DNA of 64,000 nt from the NCBI GenBank assembly GCA_013433145.1, contig CM024171.1, forward strand, positions 6,317,065-6,381,064, given 5' to 3'. A model generated the notes under the pieces. The model was not told where the DNA came from. It saw only the letters and a list, made by a program, of their open reading frames with translations, and made no database searches. Shown in pieces: positions 1 to 19,532 of the stretch. This DNA comes from Ascaris suum (taxonomy: Eukaryota; Nematoda; Chromadorea; Rhabditida; Ascarididae). How positions within the stretch are numbered: position 1 is the first letter of the stretch; every line of letters starts with the position of its first letter. Made by a program: the position numbers and the translations under genes.

Positions 1-964
1 ATAGCTTACGGAACTGCTTGGTAAAGACACGAGAATGCTTTCGATGACGCCTCCTGACGAACCAGTTTCTCATTTTGCCGATAATAATAGACATACCTTA
101 TTTCAATAACGCCTTGATATTTTAATTAACTCAACTATTCACACAAACCTTTCACAAAAGATCCGGTTTTTTTGCGGCTCGACCGGTGCAAAGTGGAAAA
201 AAAGAGAAGCGCAAATCCACAAAAATTTTTCTCCACCTGAAGCGTACAAACTTCCCCAATTTTCCGCACATAGCTCTTCTGAAGTTCATCACCGAAACAA
301 AATATACCATGCAGTACCAACTGTGGCCATACCACACCTGCCAAATTTCGTAATCCTTACTTCAGCGTTTCTCTAGTCGGCATTGCAGGATGCACATAAG
401 GATAGGTCCGACCTTGCTTACAGAAAAGTAAAAAGGCACTGGAGCATCCGTAAATTCTATACTTTTAATACTTTCCTCCCATAATTTGTTAGAACTTTCA
501 ATTCGTCAAAATACGGTTTCCATGCGATATCTGATGTAGAAAGCGTAGGCACCTTGATTATTGGCGCATTCGGGGTAGAGCAGAGTGTTTCTTCTCAAAG
601 CATAAACGATGCCAAACTTCTAACTGGCTTTTGCTATATCCAACCAAAACTGCTCAGTATATGAAAAGCTTTTTGCCGGAAAGTAATGTTGCTTTGATGC
701 ATTAATTATAAACGAAAGTAAATCATTTCGCTGTGGTGCACTTGGAGACCAATGGAAGAAGTGCATGACGCATCCGATACGGCTCTAGACCTACCTTCTC
801 AATATTCCTGATCACGCTCAGTCGTCGCTTCCAGTATTTCGACCGCACCACGACATTAATATTAACAAAAATGAAATCATTCCGCCTATTGTCTCGATCT
901 TTAAGCAATGACCGTAGTTTGCGGATGTAAGACGACGGCGCAGTACCTTCTGCGATATTTGCAG
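1..964 (+). other. intron of GT92 copy 1 (decayed homology to intron of copy 2)
   Basis: No exon was found here. The first ~700 bases align, with many substitutions and indels, to about 21050-21750 inside the long second intron of GT92 copy 2. The last ~75 bases before the acceptor at 964 align to 24140-24214. So this stretch is read as the same intron in copy 1. The reverse-strand open frame at 723-992 overlaps the acceptor and is not taken as a gene. Confidence 0.6.
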
Positions 965-5677
<4,713 letters not shown>

Positions 5678-8600
5678 ACTGTAGTTGCAATAAGTGTGCA
5701 GAGAGATACTTCGATACAAGACCACAGACGCGATGATCGACGATTCAACCGTTGAAGTGGTTGCTCGAGGAAACTAAGGGTGGAGAAAAGCACCAAAGAT
5801 CTGTGATGAGAAGCTAAGATCTCAAACTGACGATCTCATTTGCCGATCACATAGTGCAAATCAACGATTGTTGTATTTCATTAAAACACTTCCTTATACA
5901 TTACCCAGTCTCTAACATCGCCTGATATAGTATGCTGAAGAATTCAAATGGAACGTCAACACAGATTTCCATCCAACTTATAACCCTCATAATCCAAAAA
6001 GTCGTTCTTGGTGGATTGTTGGATAGAAATTTAGATGTGATCAAGAAGGCATCAGGATATGAGCTTCCTCGAGATATGATATGATCTATCATATGTATAG
6101 GCAAGCAAGCACCAAGAGAAGTTGATCTGATTCAGAATGGTATGAGGCAATTTGATGAAGTTCAGAAATAGTGAGAAGGATTTTAGGAAGCTCAAATAAA
6201 AGGCTCTTTGCAAATCACCTCCAGTGATTAAACGTTGCCTTCGGAATTTTTATTTACTTATTTAATTTAATCGACAAAGCATTCACTACGAACAAATGCC
6301 TCTTCATATCGCTTGCACTTCCATTTACCTGAAGTTATAAGGTAACGTGAAGGTTAGGGTTTAGGCTCGTTTCCTGCCCATCGGATACTGTCGAGTCGAT
6401 TCAACGTTGTTCCATCCGAGGGGATAGTTCCAAATTGCTCCACCGCAATCGTCCCGATGAGACCACTGGTCAGAATGACTCGATAGGACGAAGCCAAAAA
6501 ATCTGCTCTGAATCCGCCTAAAATCGACCGTGCGCTAAGCAATACTAAACGATGAACTCCTGCAGAATAACTATCTATTTTTCCCCTTGTTCTATGCAAC
6601 TTTCGTATTCTATGCAACTTGTTCTGCAGCATGCTTTATGCTTCTCAATGCGTTCGTTCCATTTTGTATTATTCTTAGAACTCATTTGAGATATAGACAT
6701 GCTGTTCGTCTGAGGGTTTCATTTTTTATTATAAGAAAGGCAACGTTCATGCTTTACGTTGCATAGAATACGAAAAAAACGACCACATCTGTCTCACGTG
6801 AAAAATGGATCTTATGCTAAATTTAGCGCCGCTTATCGTAAATGGGTTAATTTTTTCTGCTCAGTAAATATAGCCACAAAGATTTTGTTAATTCAACTTA
6901 GAGAATTAAATATTGCTAGGAGATTACGCATTCCTCTACTAAACGGCGATAGTCCAGACAATACACAGATCGCAGTTATGGATTCATACACTAATGTGCA
7001 CAGTGGTCACTTGTCTAGTTGCTATGAGCTATACAAATAAGAAAATTACATCATTTAGGGTGGACCATCTAAATAGCCGAAATGCTTACTTTCCATTGGA
7101 AGTATTAAATTTCACGACTGTTATGTAGTGATTCCATTCAGAATCTTCACACGAACGCCAGCACCCCTTGAAAAAAACCCCTTTTCATCAGCGCGGCCTC
7201 GCTCGAACATCAAGGTGTTTTACTACCGCACACCCTCTAAACAGGCCTTCAGTTAAACACCACACCACATCGACTCAGTTAAACCACGTAACAATTGGCC
7301 ATCTTATTCGTTTACGTGCGATTTTCACAGGTCTTTGCGAAGCACATAATATTATCATCGCATGAGGCTTTGTTTGTGAGTTTGTAAATCCATGAAAGGC
7401 AAACAGCAATGTATCTTAGCAATTAATGGCAGTATTCAAAACCATCCTGAACACTTGCTGCTGTGAGGGATTCAGCATGATGAAAAGCTTATAACGCCAA
7501 CTAGCGGAACAACGCCCTTAGCAACACCACAGCACATCGCCTTATTTCAACCATCTAAAAATTCGCCGTCTTATTCGTTTCGTTGCGATTCTGCATATCT
7601 TTTTCTGCAAAACGCCTAATATCAACGACTCATATGTCCGCATACGTGTATTGCTCGCCGATCTGTAGGTTTCAACTCGGTAATCATTGAAAGCAGAATT
7701 GCGGAATTGAGTCGGTGTAATCTACATCACACGTTAATCACTGGCAACATTTTCAAGCTCCTCTATTAACCTGAAAACGAGTTCCAAGAGCGCATACCCT
7801 ATAAGCTCTCTCAGCGTTAATTTCTGCTTATTAGATTTCTAGCAGGAAGCCACTTTCGACTTAGTGGAATGCGCAGTTTGCATACAAGCCTTGTTGAGCA
7901 CATTGTTTTTCATCTCATCGCAGTCGTTTTAATTGTGAGAAAACCAGTTCCACAAATTTCCTCATTTTTTAAAACTCTCTCTACTCTACTCCCTCATCCG
8001 CCATTCCACCTTTGCGAACATTTCCGAGAGTATCAGAGCCTAAAACTGAGAAAAGAGTGCAGTGGATATTTGGTGCAAGAGTGTAAGAGATGTAGTAAAC
8101 GTCAAAGTGTATTTATGGTACTAGCGTGCCAGTGTACCAAAAGTGTTGGTATAATACCTTGTATTTTTCATTAAAATAGTATTACACTAAACTTGTATCA
8201 TCTTTTCAAACATCTGGTGCACTCTACCTATAATGTGCTCGCAGGTTCAGATTCCGTACATTACTATAACAGGTAATTTGGTTCTAAAAGCACAATGCTA
8301 ATCCTATACTTTTTGTACTTGAAGTTTTTCTTGATAAGACAACAGAGATTACTATAATAACGTGTAGAACAAACGATAGCTGTCGAAGTAGTGTGTTCGC
8401 TGACCAGGAAGATAAAAAAGTCGCCGAAACAAACTCCAGATTAAACCACTACTTTCTTCATCAAAAACAATGGATGCAATTGTCGACCGCTGAGGTTACC
8501 AAGGCAGATCGTCCATATTTGTTTAGTGTTCGACGAGGCTCTGCCGAACTCCAGCATTTCTCCCAAGAAACCAGACAGCTACCATTTTTACATGCAGACA

Positions 8601-9087
8601 AGTGACATTTGAAAAGCTTGTTTCTGGAGGCACGCAAAGCAGATGTAGGAAGCCAACAATATATCAAAGCTCGAGACCAAAAACAGGGAAAATAAAGGTT
8701 TCTTTTGAGTCGTAATGAATTGCTGCCGCGAAAGCGAAGAGAACGTCGACGACGAATCGCTTGGACTCCTGGTGCCGAGTAGGCGCCGCTAAATCAAGAT
8801 ATTCGTCTCCACCGATGAATCGCCCGAGTTTCCGATGATGACCAGGTGCCACAAAAAAAGATATTCGTCTGCGACGGTGATTGTGTGTGAAAATAGCTAT
8901 GACGTTTCAAGGGCTACATAAACAACCCTTGAAAAGGCTAGGGCTTTGCACTGCTTACACTGATGCTTCACTCGTGCTCTCGTGTAGTTTGAACGGCTTT
9001 ATCGTTCTCCTCGTCTATATTTGCGCTCAATTCCGTCGTTAACCACCTTTCCCTTTACAACTGCTCCAAGCAAACCATCACACCGGC
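5678..9087. other. gene-poor spacer with decayed homology to the region 3' of GT92 copy 2
   Basis: No gene recognised. From 5678 to about 5830 the sequence still aligns to 28896-29040 but with many changes. Further weak matches are 6110-6250 against 29770-29930 and about 6890-6955 against 30300-30360. This indicates an older duplication larger than the homogenised core. Open frames on both strands (for example 6354-6632 minus, 6759-7040 plus, 7869-8174 plus) lack recognisable domains and good splice context. Two related tandem pieces starting with AAGATATTCGTCT lie at about 8790-8880. Confidence 0.5.
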
Positions 9088-9183
9088 ATGAAGCTAACAG
9101 CTGAGGAATTGCAAGCTTTGAGTGGTAATGAATTGCAAGCTAACAAGCTCAAGCAAATCATGTATCGCAGAATAAGAAAGTGA
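9088..9183 (+). CDS. possible small ORF or first exon, unknown function
   Basis: A 31-codon frame starting MKLTAEELQALSGNELQANK and rich in Glu, Gln, Leu and Lys, so probably helical. The bases GTGAGA overlap the stop and would serve as a donor, so this may be a first coding exon rather than a complete protein. No downstream exon with matching phase was found. No family recognised. Confidence 0.25.
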   Translation: MKLTAEELQALSGNELQANKLKQIMYRRIRK

Positions 9184-9493
9184 GAAGAGAAATGGAAGGT
9201 TCGGAAAAAACATAGCAAATGTCTTTTGTAACGGCGTATACACAAGCCGATCAGCTTCTCATCGTCGGAGGGGGAAAGATGCACCGTCGTTTTTATCGCT
9301 TGACCTGCTTACTGCAGGTATCACACTTATTTTTGAAAGCCCACACTGTGTTTGTACCTGAGTCATTTATCACTCTGGATATTAATGACTTGCCGGTGCC
9401 CATGCTGTCCAGGACTTCGAGAAATGCCTGCTCTTGATCGTCTGCTCCTCATAATGTCGCTAGTTTCTTCAAACTCAGAAATTCATTTTCCAG

Positions 9494-9886
9494 AGACTCA
9501 TACCCAACCTAAAGGATAGTTGCAGCAATAAACAAATCTTTGATACATCTTCTTTATCAAACTCCAACACAGAAGGACGCTCCGACCGATGCTTCTACGT
9601 CAGCTACAATCTTCTCCTTGATCTCTTTCAACAATTCCTCCAGAAGTGAGAAAAGGTCTCCTTGGGAGTTTGGGAGGACGAATCACGGATTCAATACGCT
9701 CGAATATTCGCGAAACTCTTGGTTGAGGAAATGCTCAAATACGTATTTGGAACCAGCAGATTTTGGAGAACTTTTATGCACGCTTTTTTCTGCGCTGTCC
9801 TGAGCTCATATACCGGCCCTCCACCCACTGCTCTCCAAGCGTTGATGTTGGCGCACACCGCTTTACTGGTCGTTTCTGACCGCTGA
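9494..9886 (+). pseudogene. broken coding-like frame with one in-frame TGA
   Basis: Directly after a good acceptor (TTTTCCAG ending at 9493) a 131-codon frame runs to the stop at 9884-9886, interrupted once by TGA at 9647-9649. The translation before the stop contains NKQIFDTSSLSNSNTEGRSD and YNLLLDLFQQFLQK; after it come VSLGVWEDESRIQYARIFAK and LLVEEMLKYVFGTSRFWRTF, which looks like helical protein. GTGAGA starts one base before the TGA and could act as a donor. No family recognised. Either a decayed gene or two exons whose splicing I could not resolve. Confidence 0.35.
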
Positions 9887-12800
9887 GTGCTTTCATCAGT
9901 TTAGCATATTCAGCTTGATGTCACACTCTCAAATGCTTCACAACATTTGTCGTGTTCGGGCCTGATAGTTCACGTTCATCACATCTCGGAAAATATAGCC
10001 TCCCCGGACCATTTCATAAAATTTCCGCACATGGTGAGAAAGGTAAAATGATATTTGCACTTTTCTGTGCAGTTCGAGGGTCAGTCATTCCGAACAATCG
10101 GAGCGTCAACAACAGTACGATGCTGAAAAGAGAATAATACGCTCAAGAAATGAAGAGTGGATGCAAATTCCACTTGCCGCGCTTTCATTTGTCCATTGTA
10201 CATCCGCAGTTGTAAGAGGTCTGATTTTCTAGAGGATCTCCATTAAATGCCGTCACTAAAAGATGAATTCATTTGCTCGCCTTAAAGAGAGCTGAATGTA
10301 AAATAAGACGGTTGAATGTAAAATAATCTTTCACAGATCTTCAGTGAAGGAGACGACGTAAAAATTGACAGTATGAGAAAGAAAACGACCAGCTCAAACA
10401 TTCTGAATTACAAGAAAGATAAACCTGAACATGTAAAACATCCATTCACTCCCACCGATTTCGTTGAATAAATGAAATAGAAAACAGCCCTAATTTCTTA
10501 AAAAAACAGCTTCTTTTCTATTGCGAACAATAAAGACACTTCGGAACGCAAAGCTCAAAAATGAAACTGTAAAAGCGCAATAACACTACTGTGAATTCAT
10601 TTACGAGGATGCACTTTTTCAGTACAGGTGCACCGTAAAAAATGGTGCAATTTACTTGCGCTTTCTCAAAAGAAATCGCTGTTTTACTACTTTTCTACTC
10701 CCCTTCGAAAATTCTGGGAACTTCAGTTTATCACGATACTGTACCATACCTGGCATAAGTGCAAATACAGTGCGAAAAGTACATTACCCCTTGTTACGGT
10801 GGCATCACTTTATGGCACAGAGTGTCGCTTGTACGCAAGACTTGGTGGAAAGCTATACGCCAAGCATATGATACATGTGAATGACTGTGAGACAAAGCAC
10901 TAATTTTTCTACGTGATGAACGTGAAAAAAAAATAAAGGGAAAAAATGATTTTTTCCGAAGCACACAAGCAATATGAAGACTGATGAAATATTCTTGATT
11001 GACGGAAATATTGATAAATGTACCACTGCAAAATCTGCACCATGTTGTTATCGAGAGCAGAATAGATTCACATGTGGCGACAGTGAGATTCCACAAAGAC
11101 TTTCTAGGAATTTATCCTGGGAAAACCGCAGCGAGATACCGTGTTCTGGCAGCGTAATGCTAAGTTTCTGATACCAGTCAAAGGAGACAAGCATCGAAAA
11201 ACTTCGTCGCAAGTAACAGCATGTTGCTGATAGCAGCAAAATATGTGCTTTAACACTTTAACACTCTCGTCGTAAAATGCTTTTTTAAATGGAGAATCAC
11301 TCTTTTGCGTTTTGTGCTTATAACCGCAAATACTCGTCATTTTTATCATGCTAACAAAATATGCATTTGAATGAGCAGACAATTGCCGTGAAGACAAATT
11401 TAATACTAGTACTAACAAAAAAGGACCAAATGTGCTCATGACGAGGATTTCCTTGTCTGTGATTTCCAAAGTGTGTTTTGGTTGTTATGTTCAACAGGTA
11501 AAACTCGTTTGTTTCTTGTGTATAAATGTTTAGCTGTGGTCCACTTGAGGTACGTCTTAGGTATCCATGATCAAATATACCCTTAGAAAAGGCGATATGT
11601 TCACCACAGCGGCACCGCATTGATAACCTAACCCATTAGTCGCTATTTCTTGTGGAATGTGGTTTTAGTGGTGAAACGGATCTGATGGACGTTTTAAAGA
11701 ACGGAAAGATTGCTCTTCTTGCAGAAAGTCAGGTAGTAGATTTCTTGGGCAGAAGAAAGGTTGTTGAGGCGATAAGCTGGCGAAACTAAAAATCATGGCT
11801 CAGTACACAGCCTTGACCCACACAGTTCCGTACAAACCTCGTCTTCCGATAAGTTGTTGACATCCAACAACGTTTCGAATGGCATCCACTCAAAAGTGTT
11901 TCAGAGAATTGCTATATCACATCTTTATATTACCTGCAAACGACAATGCGCCATTGTGCGCATGGTTTGAAGCTCTGCGTTAGAAATGATACATACAGCA
12001 GCAGGTACGTACATGCGTTATTTGCACGCCACGTCGACACCAACACATACATGGACTACACGCAGAAGAATGCTGCATTTTTAAATAAACTAATCTCTAA
12101 AGAGAACGACAGTATGTGCTAGTCAGACGTGCTTTAAAAAAAGCATGCGATAAGAAACGGTGATCATGGAGCGAAATGCTTGATAACGTTACCAATCGCA
12201 GTCGTTTTAGTGCGCACGCAAGCAAAGATTCCGATCGGCCGAAGTGGCTTCTGGGCTTCAGAAGCCACTCGCTTTCAGGAGCCTTTGATGCGATCAGAAG
12301 GATGGCGACTGCTTGGTTGGCTCCTAAAAATATAATTTTGATGCTTGTTGCTCCCTCGTCTACCACTGTTTCTATTGGCCTACGCTATCAGATTCTCTGC
12401 GATAACGAGTGTAGTGCCATACTACGGTTGGTGAAATCCTTCAGGTTCATTTTAAAAAATTTTCAAGCGCTTCTGCAAATTTGGCGAAATTGTGTTTTAT
12501 ATAGGCGTGCGCGAGCATTTTTACCTCTCGCCGGCATCGCCAGATCTGGAACCATTTGGCTGTATGTATGAAATTTTTAATCTGCACCATGGATTGACCT
12601 TCTACGCAAAAATTCGAATTTTATCTTTTCCACTCAAAGATATTGAAACATTGGCGGATTTTTTGGTCTGCCGGACAGCAAAAAGCACCAACTATGATGC
12701 ATTATTCCCAACAGTCCATTATTAGTCGGCTATTCACGCAAGTGACCAGTTTCGTTTGCGAAGTGCAAAAGCATGTCTAGCGCCACCTCATTTAAAAGCT

Positions 12801-14593
12801 TCGCATTTCTTCATCATCATGCTTCTGACATTTCAAAGACTTCGAACGGATACTGAAAAAAGTGGCAGAAATACCAACCCCATCAAGTGGACGGCCGCCA
12901 AGTTCCAAGTGAAAAAAATATATGCCCTTTTCCTGAGTAAAATACCCTTCAACAGGAAAAAATCCACGACTTCTTTACGAACAAGTACCTGGATAGCACA
13001 GCGGCACCATTAAAATCTATGAACTATCACTGTTCGCATACAGGAAAATATTAACCTTTTTCGGGTAGAAAATCGTCAATGATTCCCTCAATTTCGTCAA
13101 ATTTTGTGAAAAATGTAACTCGTCCATTCATACTAAAGCAATTACAAACTCAAAAATGGCATTTCACGAAAATAGGAGGCGGTATTTGTATTTTATTTCA
13201 TTGCTGCGTTTTGCAGATATTGGTATAAGAGTGTTGCGACGCTGATGATGTGCCTTGAGCAGATGCCGGAAGCTTCCTTTATGCATCACGAAAGGTAGGA
13301 ATAGACGACGATGTATCTCAGGAACGACCGCCTGCTCCATATGGCATCACGCGCTGTGTCTCTTAGTCAAGTGTACAGCCCCTTACTTTGAACGACTCAT
13401 ACAGTATCGTTCTAGTGATTTAATATGCGCACATATAACATAAAATACATCCAACCGGCATTCGCTATTCAATATTCACATAGAAATTTGTAAAAGTACT
13501 TTGGCATGGTAGTCTATAACAACTTGTACACAAGGTTTATTCAGACTTTCAAAAAAGACATCTATATGGCGCATCAGCGCTTCAACGACTTCTCAAACAC
13601 GCTTTTTTTCAACCGTGAGGTTGCACTCTCGTTAGCAAAGCCGTGAAGAGGACACAGCTTGTTCAGGTGATCTCTTGCAGCAGGGCCGCATCGCCATATT
13701 GTTTGGAAGATGCGCTGAATCTCATAAGTATTTGTGTAATCTTCGCTCTTCATAGGACTTCCCATCTCTCAAAACAGTTTTACGGTACCTGGCACTAGAA
13801 AGTGAGAGATCTCATTATCCGTTCTTCACTCTCATCAAAATTGGCCTGCATATATGTCTACTTTCAGCTCAGTTCATTATTATCTTCACTTCCTTGAAAC
13901 GTTGCTTATTTTATTACGGCAAGACTCTTTTGCACAGCATCACTTTCGCGGACTCTTTCTATTGATGTTAAGTCAGTAAGCTGCCTAAGGTTAACAATAT
14001 ATTTTGAAATGAGTCACAAACTGTTAATAAAGTCTATTGAGAATGCAGCGACAATGACGCGCTCCTTTCAAAGAGCTCTTTTTTGACAGCTTATTGCTTT
14101 TTCTACGCATCATAGTGCTCAGCTCTCTCATTTCTGCTGCCTTATCAGATGCCATTGTTGACTGTTTTGCAAGTAATGGGTGCCCTAAATGCACTGTGAT
14201 GTTTAAATGAACCTATATGTTCAACGTGATTCTAGAGGAAAAAAAGATTTCGATACTGTTCTCAGAGGTAGTAGAAGGAAGCTCGAAAACCGAGATCAAC
14301 ATCCAAAACATTGTATATTAGTAGATTTAAATCAATCAAGAAACATACTCTGACATTCGCTTAGCAAAATCTATCAGTTCAAACTTGCCAATGGTAATAA
14401 TCGGATTTCTTCACCTAGGAATTAACATATCCTATCAGATCATCGACTTCACAGCGCATGGCAGCTGCTCTTGAGTTGACCCCTGTCACGGTTTGTGCTT
14501 TTCCAGCTTTAATGACTATCGATATTCACTCCTTCTTCGTTTTTGCTTTATTTCTCTTAGGAATTTTTATCCGTGCTGTTTACCATAACCACG
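9887..14593. other. no gene recognised
   Basis: Many short frames occur on both strands (for example 10628-10903 plus, 11104-11469 minus, 12176-12571 plus), but none shows a known domain, consistent splice sites or conservation with another part of the window. A short motif around 12535-12560 faintly recalls a transposase C-terminal motif but is not convincing. Confidence 0.4.
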
Positions 14594-16289
<1,696 letters not shown>

Positions 16290-16888
16290 ATGACGCAATA
16301 ACGCATGCATTTTTTTGCAATCCAACCAACGTAACATGAAGATCCCATCGGCTTAGAATGCATATCTCTGGGCGCTTTTAAACGTTTATCGCTCCTACCG
16401 GCGTTGATAGATCGTTTTGAATATTGGAATACATGGTCGTATTGTTAAATATGTCCCATCCACAAAATTTCGCAGCTAAACTTTAGTTGTCTAGATGAAG
16501 GCATCGAACAGACAGACTACATGAACAGACATGCCTGCGCATGCATACAAATGCAAATAGACGACGTTGTCACAATGCGCTTGGCAAATGCGAAACCGCT
16601 AGAGCACACGAAAAAATGAACTGTGCAAATTCCTTCGTTCATACTACAACACCGATATCGTTGATATGGAAAGCACCGTGTCGTTGAAAATATATAAGAA
16701 GCCCTTGTGACGAAGATTTCATTTAATATCGAGTGTTTGAAGGAGGGTGGTTGGTAAGTTTTTTATTCGTTGGATTCCGTACTGAATATGTTGCCCCGTA
16801 CATTTGTTATACAGATCCAACTCGTTGCAGTGGCGTCGAGTCCGTAATTGCACTAGAAGCTGGTTTATTTTTTACCACCGCAACGATA
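16290..16888. repeat. near-identical direct repeat B1 (partner 31293-31888)
   Basis: About 600 bases matching 31293-31888 in the same orientation with only a handful of substitutions, for example CACCGTG versus CATCGTG near 16677 and a cluster near the 3' end. It has no long conserved protein frame. It holds a TATA-like element and a donor/acceptor pair that could define a short intron. Beyond 16888 homology to 31889 onward persists at lower identity, for example 17115-17160 against 32110-32155. Confidence 0.9.
16690..16700 (+). promoter_or_regulatory. TATA-like element in repeat B1
   Basis: AATATATAAGAAGCCC lies about 50 bases upstream of a potential short first exon. That exon would end at GGTTG before GTAAGT (near 16754), with an acceptor TATACAG near 16815. 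The whole arrangement is kept in the partner repeat at 31.7 kb. Promoter function is inferred. Confidence 0.35.
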
Positions 16889-17744
16889 ATAAGGCTCGGG
16901 TTATATGCCTTCCTCACAAATGGTAAAAAAGGCTTATAATCAAGAGTTTAAACAGACCTCATGGAATGCAGCCATTTTATTGCTTCGAATTCTCACAAAA
17001 CATATTCGCGTGCAGGGACGAGTTTGAAGCAAATAGGACGAAAAATGTTTGAGAAGGTAAGCACAAAAGAACGAAAAATCTTGCGCATCACTACTCAAGC
17101 TTTAATCCGCTTTTCATTAATGCTATTTTTAAAAAACTTCAAGAATTTCGGAAAGATTCGACATCCCTTTCGACGAAATATGCTGCAAAAAGAGAACGTC
17201 TCCAACATCCTGCCATCAATAAAGTCGAATATGCTCTCCACACGTGAGATCTCTTCGAAGAGATATTTTTTCAGTAACCGTTAATAGCTTAGTCGTAAGT
17301 GAGGCCTCTACAAACAGGCATAAGCACAGTTTATGTAAAAGATTGAAGAGGGTAAGAAAGAGGATGGCACCGCATCTTATTCAATACACCAATTGCTTCC
17401 ATAAATTATCAACTAACCGAGATCACATATTCCTATTTTAAACGAAACGATGACTAGTCGGATCTAAAGAAAGCTGCAGATTGTTCTTCTAAGAACAACT
17501 TGGAGTCTGTGAATCTATCTGGTACGAAACACCACTTTGAAAGTTCATAATAGTGGCCATTCTATGGTGAAAATCATATATACAAAATTTAATTACAGCA
17601 TCAGTGGCTCGCGAGCGCAAGGTAGCGGAAGGTTAAATAGGAACACATGCAAATGCATCTATAGGCACTCACAGAACTGTTCTAACATTGTCGTCTGCCA
17701 GTTATCAGCAGACAGCAAGTCTGCAGAACATAATCGAACGGTCT

Positions 17745-17879
17745 CGATAAAAAACACGGATTTTTCTCAGATAATTGCAATTCTTCACATCGGCAACTAT
17801 CATTGTGCATGGATAATCAATTGGCAGACAGTGTTCCCCCCCCCCCCTCCCATGCCATCCTCTCCTCCCGCTGTGCAGA
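17745..17879 (+). repeat. inverted repeat arm 1 (partner 18374-18514)
   Basis: This arm aligns to the reverse complement of 18374-18514 with roughly three quarters identity by eye. It includes TCTCAGATAATTGC in both arms and ends in a C-rich tract (about 17835-17848). The plus-strand peptide here (SIKN, then FSQIIAILHIGNYHCAWIIN) resembles the minus-strand peptide of the other arm. Confidence 0.7.
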
Positions 17880-18373
17880 TCTTCCAGGTTTTAATCAAAC
17901 TTGATAGATTCTGTGGCTGCAGCGTTTTCCAAGTGCTTTGCTCATTTTCTTTGCCACCAGCTATAACCATTGTGCAATTCCATCGTTCGACAATTCCACC
18001 TGCTATATAAGAAATGTTACGCCACTGCTATAAATAGCTTCAGCTGAACAGCGTTGTTTAGGCAGCACAATCCAAATCTAAAATGGGAATTCAGTTATGA
18101 GTCCTTGGAAGTCTGTGTCGCGTAAGAACGCGGCAAAATATGTGAGAAAAGGGCGAGGGCTGCGGGTCCCCTAAACACCTTTACGAAAGAAGCAGAGACT
18201 GGGAGACGTCAAGAGTTAAATACACTTACAAAAAATGATAACAAAGGAGGAGACATAGAATCCTCTCACAACAAAGTGAAGATTTTATGTTTCCTTTCTC
18301 ACAAAATCTCCAGCGAAATCTTCTTGATCACTTCGCTGGGATTTTGTTTTGACTGTTTCGCCGTTTGACGCGA

Positions 18374-18514
18374 CAGTCTGTGCACGGGAGAGAAAGGAGG
18401 AAGAGGAAGGTAGCATGGAGAAGAGACACTGCCTGCCAGCTGATTATGAATGCAGAGTGATAGCACTTGATCTGAATAACGGCAATTATCTGAGACAAGT
18501 TCATGTTTTTTATC
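18374..18514 (-). repeat. inverted repeat arm 2 (partner 17745-17879)
   Basis: Reverse-strand partner of arm 1. The minus-strand frame reads SIKN followed by LSQIIAVIQIKCYHSAFIIS, clearly similar to the arm 1 peptide. A longer overlapping minus-strand frame (18299-18646) lies over it. Origin unknown: an old coding segment duplicated in inverted orientation, or an element end. Confidence 0.7.
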
Positions 18515-19532
18515 GACGCAGTTCCCGTCGAAAAGAAGCTTGCATAATTCCACTGCAAATGTCTTCATTTTCAACATGACGCCAAGACAGCGCGTTGTCT
18601 CAAAAAATACCTTTTGCCCGAAAAAGATATCAGGGAAATTCAGCAAAAGAACGCGTTCCTAAACGTAATCGTTCGAATGTTTTGCGTTAGACCGCTTAAA
18701 GTGTTTCTTTTTTCCAATATTTGAATTCCGATGTAAAGATAATTCAGTCCGCAAATAAGGGATCCTGAAAATAAATAAAAGTATCCTTCGCCATTTACTC
18801 GAGTTATTCGCTACTCTGCGTCATAACTATGGATATATTGCACAAGATAAAGCCTTGAGAGGATTGCTTTTTTGAGTGTTCCGAACGAGAGGAAATGTTG
18901 TATGTTTGAATGGATACATCAACTTCGGACAACTGCATATGATTTAAGCTCAACTTTACAGATTAAACATCTCAAACTATTTCTTGTGCCGATTCGTTCA
19001 GAAAGACATTTGAATGCTTCCTTGAGTGCTGAAGCTCGTTTTTTTTCTTTTGCCCTAAAAAATTTTGAGGTTCCCTAAAAAAGTTTTTGCTTCTTTGAGA
19101 GGTTCTATGAGATGTTTGGTGGTGCCTGAGTATGGTCTTTTATAGTTTTTGAACACCCATAAGGAGACCGTGGTAGAATTGTTCGAATATTTCAAATATA
19201 ACTTTGCACTGGAAATGGAGCATTCTTCAAGAGCTTTAAGAACGCATGAATTAAGATCATGAAGTACAATAGTGAACTAAAATGCTGTCCTAATTTTTTA
19301 CATTTCGTCTATTTCCAGTAATGACCTTTAGAGGTAAACTGCAAATCGGTCGTGATGAACGTTGCCTGACTTCATTTACTTCACACGGCAGATCTATACT
19401 CGCATGGAGCAATAATATTAATTATATACCTGGCAGCTGTCACTGTTTTCTTCTCTGCGTGACGCGCAATGGCCGATGCCTACATATGGCTTTGTGTTCG
19501 ATAACAACTCCATTGAAAGGATGATTGAGATT
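18515..19532. other. upstream spacer of GT92 copy 2
   Basis: No gene recognised. Frames at 18872-19078 and 19321-19524 lack domains. The stretch probably contains the promoter and outron of the downstream gene, but no clear core promoter was identified. Confidence 0.35.

Noticed and set aside
9647..9649. TGA as selenocysteine codon
   Set aside because: No selenoprotein motif around it; nematodes are known to keep very few selenoproteins. Pseudogene or splicing is more likely.
12480..12600. Mariner-like transposase C-terminus (SPASPDLEPF)
   Set aside because: A single short motif with no catalytic aspartates or terminal inverted repeats nearby.
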